Shown here: in pieces, positions 24,001 to 35,148 of the stretch
Layout: the number at the start of each line of letters is the position of its first letter
Position numbering within the stretch: position 1 is the first letter of the stretch
Assembly: GCA_029379385.1 (NCBI GenBank)
Contig: CM055605.1
Span: forward strand, 14,109,001 to 14,173,000
DNA from: Quillaja saponaria
Taxonomy: Eukaryota > Streptophyta > Magnoliopsida > Fabales > Quillajaceae
Reading direction: 5' to 3'
DNA length: 64,000 nt
Position numbers and translations under genes: made by a program
Notes under the pieces: generated by a model
The model's input: the letters and a program-made list of their open reading frames with translations, nothing else
What the model was told of the DNA's origin: nothing
Database searches by the model: none

Positions 24001-26504
24001 ATCATCATGCAACAACCAAATCAAACTTTCTTTTTTAAAAAATAATAATAATAACAAATAGCAAATAGCAAATACATAAGTCTGGTGAAAGTCTTTTGCA
24101 TTAAATGTTGTGTTTGATCTTATTTTAGTGATAAGTAATGAAATGAGTTGCTACTTTTACAATATTTTAAATTCCACCACTGAATTAATTGTAGCTTAAC
24201 AAGTGCCTTAGGGTACCCAACTACCCATTTGAAATACCCTATACTCTACAACACTTTTACTCCTTTTTATTCATCACTTCCAAATCTCGTTTTTGAACAA
24301 AGTTCATTAAACTTTTTTTCCATAAGAAAATAAGTTTTATTCAGAGAGTGAGAGTGTACAAAGGGTTCTCCTAAAAAGCAGAAAAATGAAAGAGAAAAAA
24401 TAATAGTGAACTATAACAAAAGCTCTGTCCAATGCTGCATATCTAACAAGGAAACACTTTGAAAAGCCCACAACTGGACACCAAATGGAAGCCCCAAAGA
24501 CAATCTTGTGATATATAACAAGAATAAGAAAATTGGCATCCTGAAAAACTATCGCATTACTCAAAAACCAAATACCCAAACCATGCAAAGAAAACATAAT
24601 CCCACAAAATTCTGCCATCCTTATTCCCCCCAAAACCTCTATAACATATTAGCAACAAATCCTGTAAAGTGGCTGGGTGATAGTGTTTGAATCACTTTGA
24701 AGATATAATAATTGTGGGGTTATTTGTGATTGGGGATCTTGAATTAATTTCACTATTAGGGTAAGGCTCAATAATTTGGGGATTAGGGTTATTTATTAGG
24801 ATTTGGGGTTAACAGAAAGTATTATTAACACAGGATCTTTACTGTACTTGTAATTACTTCAGGATTAAGTTAGGGTTATATGACACCTATATAACAGCAT
24901 ATTGTGAAGTCTAGAATTCAGTCTTGGATTATGAATTGATAACTGAGTGACTGTATATTTTTCCCTTGTGACATATATCCCTTGCTGCCCTTTCTCTCTC
25001 CTCTATCCTCCTTCTTGGTTCTGTTGATAGTACATAATGTCATAAAACATGTATGAATTATCCCTCTATGAACTACATAGCTAAGGTTTAATACACTTAT
25101 GCAACTAAAGTGGTCATAGAACAATAAATATTTCTGAGGATCAAAGGGTGGAACAGCATTATCTACTTTCTACAGAAACTGCTTAATGAAATCTGCAAAA
25201 GCTGCCACATATGAATTTAGAAAAGGTGGCATGCATTATTCATTGAAGAAGGAAAAATGGTGGATTCAATTTCTAGATTGAAACTTGAGAGTACCATACT
25301 TGCTTTCGTAGGAGACCCAGCATCAGGTATATCGCCATTTCTGCACAGGAAGTTGAATTTCCAGTTGCACTGCTTGGGATTCTAGCAACTTTAATTCCAC
25401 ACTTTGTCGCAGCATCAATATCGACACCTTGATTATAAGATTCATCATAGTTAAGCAGCTTGAATATCACACTAGATGTAAAAATGCAGAATAATGTATC
25501 AAATGAAGAAGATGACCATCAGTGAAATTCCTCACTAAAGAAAGTAAACAAATACTAAACATCTTACCTTCCAGCCCAACACCATACTGCATTATAAGCT
25601 GCATCTGACTGGCACGAGAAATCACATTTGAATCTAGCTGCATCATTTTTACTATGCAAACATGATAGTTTGCTATAACGTTAGGCACATCATCAAGGGA
25701 GACATCATCAACCTAGAAATTGAAGAGGCATCAGATTTATTAATAAAAGTAGGAGATCACAGATAACCATGTTATGTATCTTGCTAGTGGTGAAACTAAT
25801 GCATGCTGTTCTTGAATAGCCCTTCTTCCTTGAATTATTTGGAATAGACCGTTTGTCTCTCTGGTGACCAGTGGGTATGCATCAGATTCTGAACAGATTG
25901 TTCCTGGTTCAGGTTAAGGTCTTCAGACTTGAAAGGGGATAGAATTCTATGGAGATACACCAGTTTCGGGATCACTTGGTGTCTTTGGTTAAATTGGAAT
26001 GCTAAAATTCTCAGGATCATTACATATGTAAAGATCTTCTTTGGATAATATTGTCTTCTGCACTTCTCTTTGTTCAAAGAGTTTCCACTGTCTAATGTCC
26101 TGTGATCATAGAGCACTCTTTCACTAGTTGTTTTTAGTTGTTCCATTCTTCTTTTTTCAGTTTTGTTTTCTTTCTGTTCTGAAGATTCACTATCTTCTTT
26201 CTTACACTCTCCTCTTCTCTCTCTCCCTCTTAATAATGTTTATTTTCCTTCCCAAAAAAATGTCATCTTCATTCATCCTTCTTGTGTTTCAACACCTTTT
26301 AAAATTAAGTTACATCTGAATATGTCAAATTAAACGATTTTAGAAAGGTATGCAAGATTAGATTAGTTGAAAAGTATAATTAATACGAAATACCTTGATA
26401 AATGGATAACTTTGCAAATATTCTCTTGTATATTCATGGGAAGCAGGGAATTGTGACCCACAAAATAGAACACGAGTGGTGCATTTTTCATCGTCTGTTA
26501 CCAT
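18031..26504 (-). CDS. D-isomer-specific 2-hydroxyacid dehydrogenase (phosphoglycerate-dehydrogenase-like)
   Basis: NAD-dependent 2-hydroxyacid dehydrogenase family protein, like the plant At1g72190 group; the substrate is not known from sequence. Nine coding exons on the minus strand: 26394-26504 (exon begins 26532), 25568-25712, 25300-25427, 23467-23538, 22224-22353, 22033-22136, 21525-21566, 18635-18847, 18031-18099. All have GT/AG borders and phases that join without a break, giving about 337 residues from the ATG at 26504. Landmarks: RVLFCGSQFPASHEYTREY near the N-terminus; the dinucleotide-fold GYGNIG; catalytic Arg in VNIARGG, Glu in VAWTEPF and His in TPHVAG; C-terminus GSPLTGIEFVN. 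No lesion was found, so it looks functional. The true start is unsure: the frame is open upstream to the acceptor at 26532, so a 5' exon may add a targeting peptide. The loop between exons 22224-22353 and 22033-22136 seems shorter than in relatives. Confidence 0.9.
18848..21524. other. Large intron of the dehydrogenase gene
   Basis: 2.7-kb intron between the exons at 21525-21566 and 18635-18847. AT-rich; open frames on either strand (for example 19261-19500) are short and unlike known proteins. No clear transposon ends were seen. Confidence 0.55.
23539..25299. other. Large intron of the dehydrogenase gene with repeat-like patches
   Basis: 1.76-kb intron. A patch at about 23640-23830 ('gaggttcagctcaatctagc' followed by 'ctacgtcctcactagag') resembles dispersed LTR-derived fragments in many plant genomes, which is inference only. 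A second unusual patch at 24700-25010 has several 'ggggttatt/tagggttat' words. No gene is supported. Confidence 0.4.
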
Positions 26505-26532
26505 ATTGCAAATCTTCTCCAAAAGATCTGCC

Positions 26533-28040
26533 CTGAAAAACCTCAACATGCAATTAAAAGTGAGTACTACATACTAACATATATCTACCATTGAAAATAA
26601 AGTTTTTCAAAGTAAATATATCTCTAGTAGAATATTAAGATAAGGGGCTCAAGTACTTATACGCTCAATGCACTTGAACTAAAAACGAAAACAACGTAAA
26701 ATGCAAACTATCACAAACAATACTAATAAAGTAGTACTTGAAGAAGGATGAACCGCAGATTTGAAAAGCAGAGTTCTAATACCATGTTGGATTACTAATT
26801 GTTCAATAACAAATCAGTCCAACTATGTATGAAATGCTTAAGTCACAAACATCTTTGTTTATCATCCAAGGCTAGCAATATTTACCCCAACCAAGAAGGA
26901 GAGTTACGAGACTCAAATCTATTACAAACTTATGGATCATTCAACAACAAAGAATACTTTATGCCCATGTAAATCATTTGGTCCTTAATTGTTCATCCCA
27001 TTTGAAGTTCATATTTTATCTAAGTGTACTAGGTTATTATTAGGTCATCTTGTTAGTTCTTGGACTTGGGTGTGAGTCGTGTGATTGTTATTTAGTTAAC
27101 CAGCCTTATATTAGTATATTCTAGGTTGTTATCTAGAAAAAAAAAAAAGTTTTGTTCTTACTTCTTAGAACATCAAATACCAACTCAGAGAAAGAATTGA
27201 GAGCATACTATCAAACTAAAATAAGATCTAAGTCAATGAGGATTTAAATAGTTGGTTCCTTTTAAGAGTGTTTGGCAAGGAGACCAAATTGTACCCATTG
27301 AAACAATGGTGACACTAGAATAAAGGATACCCATTTAAACAAGATCAAAGTCAATAAAGATCTGAACATCTTTTGTTCAATGTACCCTTGCTTACCAAGT
27401 TTCCTCTTTTCCTTTCTGCCCTTTTCTTCATTTCTGAATGTAGATTTTCTTCTTCTTGTTCCCACTTCCCATCCAAGGAATATATCTGTTTTCAATACCT
27501 AATCTGCTTATCTTTCATTTCTATGGTAAACCCTTCTGCAATATCCTAAATAAACCATCCCCCGACCCCTATATACCCCATATAACCTTATACTGGCCTT
27601 CCAAACACGCAAAATTCCTGACTTCCTATGTATTTGCAACCTAAACTTTTCTTTTGCTCTGGATCTCCTACATTAGTTTGAACACCCCAAGCCTAATCTA
27701 GCTTGAGTTCCTGTTGAACTCGTATACTATTTCAATGAATGTGATTTTCAAGATAAAAGCGATAGTAACTGTGGAAACAACAAGAATCATAATGAGTTTC
27801 AAGCTTTTGCCTGTCAACAAATTGGGCCGCTGGTGGCGTAGTAGTACAAGCCAGATTCCGAGTACGGTATGTAGGAAAAGCCGTCTTCTTTGCCAATGTA
27901 GATAGTAGACTTCTCAATGGGACCAAAGGCATTTCTCAATTTGGCCAACTTCTTTGAGATAGATATGCTACGGCTTAAAAGGAAAGAGGGGCGCCTGTTT
28001 CCACTTTCCACTTTCCTGAGAGTGTGTTTGGAGCACAATT
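26533..28040. other. Upstream region of the dehydrogenase gene
   Basis: Contains the acceptor 'tttttcag' for the first certain exon (26533-26540), presumably a 5' intron, and the promoter. Apart from the possible presequence exon at 27790-27932, no coding evidence was seen; short frames around 27262-27644 are unlike known proteins. Confidence 0.4.
27790..27932 (-). other. Possible 5' exon of the dehydrogenase gene (transit-peptide-like)
   Basis: A minus-strand ATG at 27932 opens a frame beginning MPLVPLRSLLSTLAKKTAF, rich in Ser, Leu, Arg and Lys and poor in acids, like an organelle-targeting presequence. It lies 1.4 kb upstream of the first sure exon in the same orientation. However, I found no GT donor in this frame whose phase fits the acceptor at 26533-26534, which needs two leftover bases. 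So either another small exon intervenes or this is chance. An overlapping frame (27814-28038) competes. Confidence 0.25.
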
Positions 28041-28211
28041 GTACGAGAATTCAATTCATTATAAATATAAATTTTGATTAAAATTTTATGTTGATAATTA
28101 TCTTTCAAAAAATTTTAATTTATTTTAAATTATATTTTTATAACATTTTTTTTATTTTGAATTCTCATCAAAATTGATATGATTTGTTAAGAGTTCAATT
28201 TAATTAAATTA

Positions 28212-28236
28212 AATATATATATATATATATATATAT
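28212..28236. repeat. (TA)n microsatellite
   Basis: About twelve uninterrupted TA dinucleotides. Similar shorter (TA)n runs occur at about 58762-58779, 59624-59638 and 63172-63182. Confidence 0.9.
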
Positions 28237-28377
28237 TCTTTATTTTTATTTTTCCTCATATTTTAAAAAAAAAAAAACTCACCCGTTATACAAAGTGCTC
28301 CCCAACTATTGCGGGGTAGGAGGAGGGTGGGCGCACATATTTATCCTCATATTTACATAACAAAAATCACAACCCCT

Positions 28378-28468
28378 CTTTTTTTTTCTTCCTACCCCAT
28401 TTCTCATCTCATCTTTCCCCTCCCCCTCCCTCTCTCCCCTCCCCTTTCTCTCATTTCTCTTCCCTCCT
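28378..28468. repeat. Homopyrimidine tract
   Basis: About 90 bases almost entirely C and T, dense in 'ccctccc' and 'tctcccct' words, in otherwise AT-rich DNA. Could be a decayed simple repeat. It lies about 0.35-0.45 kb upstream of the possible 5' exon of the minus-strand dehydrogenase, where a purine tract on the sense strand might matter for promoter structure. Confidence 0.7.
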
Positions 28469-30282
28469 TATAATGTATTAAACATGTACCATTGATTTAA
28501 GTGGTTTTTATCGGAATTTTTTTTAACTAATACAAGGGTAATTTTGTAAAAGTATTAAAATAAAATGATTCTATTAGTTATAATAATATTATAAACACTA
28601 TAATTAAATTTAATTCCTTTGAATTCTATCACTCAAATGATTTATTCCAAACATTAAAAAATAATTTAAATTGAATTGAATTAAAATAAAATAAATTGAA
28701 TTGAACTGAACTCTCACATGGATTTATTTCAAACTCATCATGAGTATTTGGAACATTTTAAATAAATAATGTAGAATTCAATTCATTTCAAATGAACTTT
28801 ACGTTTTTCATATTTAGAACAAATGAAATGGTGTAATTTTAAATGAAATTTATTTAAAATTATATTTTATTCAATTATGAATTCCACACCAATTAGATTG
28901 AATTTTATTTTGTGAAATTTATTTATGATAAGTTATTATTTTATCTACCTCAAATAATATTTTTATTCTTAATATTACACATATTTTTCATTTAAATAAA
29001 TTGATAAAGAGCCACTATTACTTCATCTCAATGTTCGTTTAACCAACTACAAGCATTTTTCTCTCAATCTTTTTTTTTTTTTTTTCATTGAACAACAATT
29101 AATTTCTCTATCTTTATATTTTTAATTAATTAATGCTAGTTTTAATTAAAATTTTGGGGCTGGAATTGAAAAAAAATTTAAACTAAATGAATTCTTCATT
29201 TATTTTAAATCAAAAAATTAGACTGAATTTCATATGTGTAGTTCTTATTTCAAATAAGAGAATTCATTTTAAATGAATTGAATTATAGAATTTATTTAAA
29301 ATGAAATGAATTCTATTTTTTATCTTGTTCCTAACACATTGTAAATGATTGTCCTTCCCAATGCCACTTGGCTTTTTTTTTTTTTTGGATTTATGACTGT
29401 CTCTTTTAACAACTTTTAATGAGATCAAACCTGTGGGACACTCATGGTGAAATATAAATATATATATGCATATGTATATGTATAATGGCGATAATGTGAC
29501 TTAAAAAATTAGAGTAAATTATTTCAATTTTTGTGAGTTACAATAATGTTATACATACCTTTTTTTATTTTAAAAAATCTTACATTAATTGTTTTAGGAT
29601 TATTTAATATAAAAATTCATTGTGTTATCTATAGAAAAAAAAAATTTGAAAGTTATAATTTTCAAGAATCATATTTATTACAATTTAATAAGTGCCCTTA
29701 AGGCACCCATTATAAAAAATCATAAACTATATCTAAACTTAAACATAAAAAATTGAGATAAAATTTTTAAAATATCCTTATGGTCATATTATGAAAAAAT
29801 ACATATATTTTTTATTTTATTATTAAATGTAAAATAAATTATAAATTAAAATTAAAATTAAATTATTGATTATTTCAAAAATTATAAAATAAAATAAAAA
29901 AGTGTTTATAAAATACTATAAGTTTTTAAAGAATATTAAATTATTACCAAATGTAATAATATTTTTTTATTGCTTAGTTATATTATTATTTTACGAATGG
30001 TTATCAATTTAAGTTTATTTTTATTTTATTTTAAGTTGAATAATAACATGTTGAAATTAATAATTTTAAAATTTTATTTGTCTCTTAATAAGAATACACT
30101 AAGGGTATTTTAGATATTTATTTTAATATTAAGTTTTAAGAAAAATATGTAGAGATTTTAAGAATTAAGGGGTAGTTTGTGTAATATTAGAAGGAAAATT
30201 CGAGTAATTTACTCTAAAACTAATTATTCTTAAAAAAAAATTATTATTAATTTTATCCTAAAACAAATAGAATTTCACGAAG

Positions 30283-31365
30283 GGTGCTTCATTCTATCCA
30301 CTAGCCAAAGTTGGTGCATGGTGACCAATGAAGTACATGCATTTTGGTACAAAAATCTATAAAAGCCAATAAAATATGTTATCCGCTTTTTTATTCCTCT
30401 AAATCTTTTACTTATACACAAATCATCATGTGAAGTATATGGACACTTAATTTCTTTTAGCAAATTAGGTTTAGGATAAGGTTAGAATTAGAGTTAGAGT
30501 TAGGTTTAGGATTAGATTTAGGCTTACACTTAGAGTTAGGCTTAGGGTAAAGTTTGGGCTTACACTTAGAGTTAAGCTTAGGATTAGGCTTAAAATGATG
30601 TCACAGTATGATGTTGATTTGTGCCTTGGACTACTTGTATTTTTTTTTCTTTTTGTCTATTTCAGTTATTCGATAACTGTGGTACTTATATTTTTTATCA
30701 TGATTATGTAATTTGAATATTCACACCTAGATTTTAAATTACTTAGCCAAAGTTGGTGCATGGTGACCAATGAAGTAGATGCATTTTGGATCAAAAATTT
30801 ATAAAAGCCTAAATAACATGTTATCCACTTTTTTATTCCACATAAGTCTAAATTTTTTACATATACAAATCATCATGTGAAAGTATGTGGAAACTTATTT
30901 TCATTTTGCAAATTAGGATTAAGATAAGGTTAGGATTAGGATAAGTTAGGGTTAGAGTTAGGTTTAGCTTACACTTAGAGTTAGGCTTAGGATTAGATTT
31001 AGGCTTAAACTTAGTGTTAGGCTTAGGCTTAGGCTTAGGCTTAGTATGATGCCATAATATTATGTTTATTTGTGTCTTGGACTACTTGTATTTTATTTTT
31101 TTTGTCTATTTCAATTGTACAGTAACTGTGATACTTATGTTTTTTGTAATGATTATATAATTTAAATATTCACATCCGGGTTTTAAATTACTTAGCCAAA
31201 GTTGGTGCATAGTGACCAATGAAATAGATGCATTTTGTAACAAAAATTTATAAAAGCCTATATAACATGTTAGCCACGTTTTTATAAGTCTAAATTTTTT
31301 TACTTACATACAAATCATCATGTGAATTATGTGGACACTTATTTTCATTTTGCAAATTAGTCGTT
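30283..31365 (+). repeat. About 445-bp tandem repeat (2.4 copies) containing telomere-like TTAGG motifs
   Basis: The landmark 'gccaaagttggtgcat' recurs at 30304, 30746 and 31195, so the periods are 442 and 449 bp; the third copy is cut near 31365. Each unit holds 'gtgaccaatgaa', 'aatcatcatgtga', 'cttggactacttgtatttt' and 'attcacatc' landmarks. The first two also carry a stretch of degenerate hexamer/heptamer repeats (30470-30595 and 30906-31050) made of 'ttaggc', 'ttaggt', 'ttagga' and 'ttagag' words. The third copy lacks this stretch. No coding potential. Confidence 0.9.
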
Positions 31366-31939
31366 TTACATTTTTTACACTACTTGAACTACACTCCATC
31401 ATCATGCACCCATTAAATATTTGGTTAATACATAATAAATAATCATAATTACAAGTTTGATGAAAGTTACAAAATAACATTAGATTTGAAAAGTAGTAAT
31501 GATAAGGTTAGGAGATTTTAAAGCAATAAAAAAATGACACGTGTACAAGTAATAGATAATAGATGTTTAACCAATAACATTAGGAAAGATAATAATTAGT
31601 TTGATGTGGCAGCTCATAAATTAAAAACAAATGATAAGGTGCGCCTCTAATATTTTTCTAGATTTTCTTTTTCAAATTAACGAATTTTTAATCTATTTTT
31701 TTTACATATTTTTAATAAAATTGTTATTTTCTCTTCAATGCACATTATTTTTCAATATATTTATATTTTATTTTTTTGGATATGTTTTTCAAAAAGTATT
31801 TTATAAAATTTTCTTTACCTATTATTTAATTGTAGCATTAAAATTACCTATAACTAATTTTATATAGTTAATAATATAATTGTATTTAAACCATGTTTAA
31901 AATAATTCTAAAATTTTAAATTTAATTCAATTATGAGTT
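31366..31939. other. AT-rich spacer
   Basis: A frame at 31631-31867 is almost only Phe, Leu, Ile, Tyr and Lys from T-rich DNA and is not believed to be a gene. Confidence 0.5.
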
Positions 31940-33910
31940 TTATAATTTATCACAATACCATTAGTGTAAAGTATAAGATCATTACTAAACGTTTAATTAT
32001 TATTAGGGATAAATGAGATTTACGTTTGATTTATGATTAAAATTAATCTTAAGTCACTTATGAAATAATCTAATTAATTACAAATTATGCATTCTATCCT
32101 TAATATTGTTAAAGCTAGTTTAGTACGTATGAATAATCATTTCATCTCATATATGATTTCATGTAATGAGCATTATTTCTTTTAATACGTATTTAGTCTC
32201 AAAATGAGCTCATTACATTTTGGCTATTTTATTCCATTGGAGTAAGAATTCTAAAATCCACCTAGGGTTAGGATCTTGCTTCTATAGAATCGATTTAATT
32301 TAGCTAAATAACACAAATACCCTTTTATCACATCAAATAAATAATTAAATAAAAAGTTGTAGATTAATAATATTATAAATAAATAAATAAGCTAAATAAT
32401 AAATATATTTATTTTATTCAAATGATAAAAATACCCTTCATATTATATTAAATCATATAAAGTATAGAAATAAAATATTTGTATATATAAAAAAATAATA
32501 AATCAATTCATTATAGTCATAAACAAAAATACATTTCATATCATATTAAACAATATAAAATATAAAAAAATTGTATAAAAATAATAATAATAAATCAATT
32601 CATTTTAAATAATAATAAAATTACCTTTCATGTCATAGCAAATAATGAAATCATATACTTTCTAAGTGAACTAGAATTTTTTATATACATATATTTATAG
32701 GGTCTCTATCTTTATTCTCATCCAATTAATCAATTCTTCAAAAGATCTATTAATTAATGAAAATAAATAAATTTAGTTAAGTAATTTAAAAATAAAATAA
32801 ATATAGCTACTAATAACAATTAATTAATTAATGAAAATTTTAAAATAAATTAATAAAGAAATTAGAAAATATATAAATTTCATATATTATATTACAGTTT
32901 TATTACTTTACCTATTTAGGGATAATTTTATCATATTAGCATTTTTTTTATATCATTTTATGTCTGAAAACTGAATAGAAAATTAATAAATGGAATGAAA
33001 TGACTATTCCTTACTGACACTACCAAATAATAGAATAATAACAATAGAATGGAATGATAATTCTATTCCACAACATTCAATTCTCATTCTCTTTCTCATT
33101 CCAATTCCGTAAAAACATTTATATGTACCAAACTAGCCCTTAATAATAAAGTATAAGATCACAACCTATGAGCTAAGTTGAAAAGATAGTTGTCTTTAAT
33201 TTATGATTAAGATTAAATTTAAAATTATTACTTACTAGTCCACTTAATTATAAGTTACGTATTTTATTCTCAAGACCATTAATTATAGGGTATAAAATCA
33301 CTACACATGATTTAGGATTAAATAAGATTTTGGTTTAATTCATGATTAATGATTAACTTCAAATTTTGAAACTAATTCTCAAGTAATTCAATTAATTATG
33401 TTTTATGCACTCTATTCAATAATTCTTTCTTTTCACAACTATAAATGGCAAAGCATGTTAATAGAGATTTAATCACTATTGGTGCTCTTACAACATATCA
33501 CCGAATAAAATTATTAAAATAAAAATTCAATTATTCTTTTTTTTTCCATAACTACAATGACAAAACATGTCATATTAGATATTAGATCACTATTAGTGCT
33601 CTTACATCATATCACCAATGATCTAGATCATAAGTATATTAAGCATGAAACTATTAAAAAAACCAATTATTCATTATTTTTGTATTTTTAACGACAAAGC
33701 ATGTCATTTAGAATTAAATCACTGAAAGTGCTCTTACATTCTATCACCAATGATATAGGTAGATTAAGAGTGAAATTATTAAAAATAAATAATTATTTTT
33801 TATTTTCATATTTTTAATTAGAAAACATGCATTTAAAATTAAATCAGTATTAGTGCTCTTACAACCTAGCACCAACGATTTAGGTTACTACATATTGGTG
33901 CTCTAGCAAC
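31940..33910 (+). repeat. Diverged tandem array, about 110-145-bp units, interrupted by a MITE
   Basis: Units carry 'aaagtataagatcac' or 'aaagcatgtcat..ttaaatcact' then 'attagtgctcttac' and 'tatcaccaatgat'. The clearest part is 33420-33910, with 'aa(a/g)catg' landmarks at 33451, 33563, 33696 and 33821 (steps of 112, 133 and 125 bp). More diverged units lie at about 31955-32111, 33140-33275 and 33276-33420. A 1.03-kb element is inserted at 32112-33139. Confidence 0.7.
32112..33139. mobile_element. MITE, probably PIF/Harbinger (Tourist-like)
   Basis: Terminal inverted repeats: left 'aagctagtttagtacgtat' from 32112; right end, read on the minus strand, 'gggctagtttggtacatat' ending at 33139. They agree at most positions. 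The flanks are TTA on both sides (32109-32111 and 33140-33142), the 3-bp target duplication typical of PIF/Harbinger elements. The interior is AT-rich with no ORF. Flanking sequence on both sides belongs to the same tandem-repeat family, which supports insertion into an array. Confidence 0.65.
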
Positions 33911-34472
33911 AAATTCATCATCATTGGTCAATTATTAATTCTATGCACTGCTACAGTTAATGAACGGTGTTTCAGTTTTCTCAAAAGTAAAAAAAAAAAA
34001 AGTATTAATAATATAAAATTGATTATTGTAATTAATATTATAATCAAGATCAAATCTTGCCGTCATTCTAATATACAATCCATATATATCAAAGATCAGA
34101 AAGAAGGGTACACACCTAAACTAGTGGCTGCAACCATTGCCAATGTGGACAATGCAACTGTTGAGAGGATTGTTTAACCAAAAATAATTAAATTTTTGGT
34201 CATTATCATAGCTTAATCATATTAGGCTTTGAAGTTGAAGAATCATGAAACTCCATTAACTAAGTAATTTTTTATTTTATTTATTTATCATTACAATTTC
34301 TTACATTATTATAATATTCATGAGACTCGGGATATTCCTCACTCCATGGCACTCTTCACTCCTTCATTCCACCTGTGGTCCAAACATGGCTTTTTTTTAT
34401 ATTCAAAAGTATATTTTTAAGATTTTGATCTTAAAGAAGTGAAAAAGAAAATAATTTTGTATATGGATATAG

Positions 34473-35148
34473 GGTGCGTTTGGATTGGCGAAGAGGTGGA
34501 GATTATGGTCAGAAAGGTCTGAGGCCATTCTGCCTTAAACAACTGTATGTTTAGATGTTCCAAAAATCATGGTTAGAGAAGTTGTTTTGTGTACAAATTA
34601 CCAAAAGAGTATTATCGTGTTGTTAAAAAATAAAAAACTTTTATACTAATCAGTTTTGATTTTTAATTTAATTTAAAGTAAGTTTTAATTACTTTTTTTT
34701 TAAATTTAATTTAAAGTAATTATATTATTAATTCAATTTTGAGGTATTGAAATTAGACCAATTATTTCCACATAAACAATGTTATATTTAAAAACAAAAC
34801 TAAAATTTAATTATTTCTACACATTTGTGAGTGTTTGAGGGATAAGGGCTTTTTTAAAAAGATAAAGGACAAAAAAGAAAAATAATATTCCAAACAACTA
34901 ACAAGTTGGAGGAATAAGGTTGAGATTTTTTTAAAAGGTAAAAGGAAAAAAAGAAAAAAGTTATATCTAAGGGTACAAGTTGGTTGGACAAGGAGGGAAT
35001 TTTTGAAGAAAGAGAAGGATAAAATAGGCTCCTGTGGCCGACAGGGCTGCGGCCCAGAAGCTCCAAATGTGGAGCTTGTTGGACGCAGCTTGTCTTACGT
35101 AGCCCACAGCCTATGTGACGTGCCACACATGCCCAACCAAATGGGACC
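34473..35148. mobile_element. Possible MITE with 18-bp imperfect inverted ends
   Basis: Left end 'ggtgcgtttggattggcg' (34473-34490); right end read on the minus strand 'ggtcccatttggttgggc' (35131-35148). About two thirds of positions match. 'ggtgcgtttgg' starts are common in plant MITEs. No clean target duplication was seen. A 134-codon minus-strand frame across the right end (34854-35258) has no recognisable domain and is regarded as chance. Confidence 0.35.

Larger units (their letters stand above)
28041..30282. other. AT-rich intergenic region
   Basis: Dominated by A/T words such as 'gaattcaattcatttcaaat' and 'aaatgaattgaatt' in both orientations at 28050-28210, 28620-28950 and 29190-29330. 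These look like ends of old MITE-like repeats, but clean boundaries are not visible. No coding sequence. Confidence 0.45.

Noticed and set aside
25835..26146. 103-codon minus-strand frame inside a dehydrogenase intron
   Set aside because: It does not join the flanking exons, whose phases already fit each other, and resembles no family I can name.
30470..31050. True telomere or chromosome end
   Set aside because: The words are mixed hexamers and not TTTAGGG, they are confined to two short patches, and unique DNA follows on both sides.
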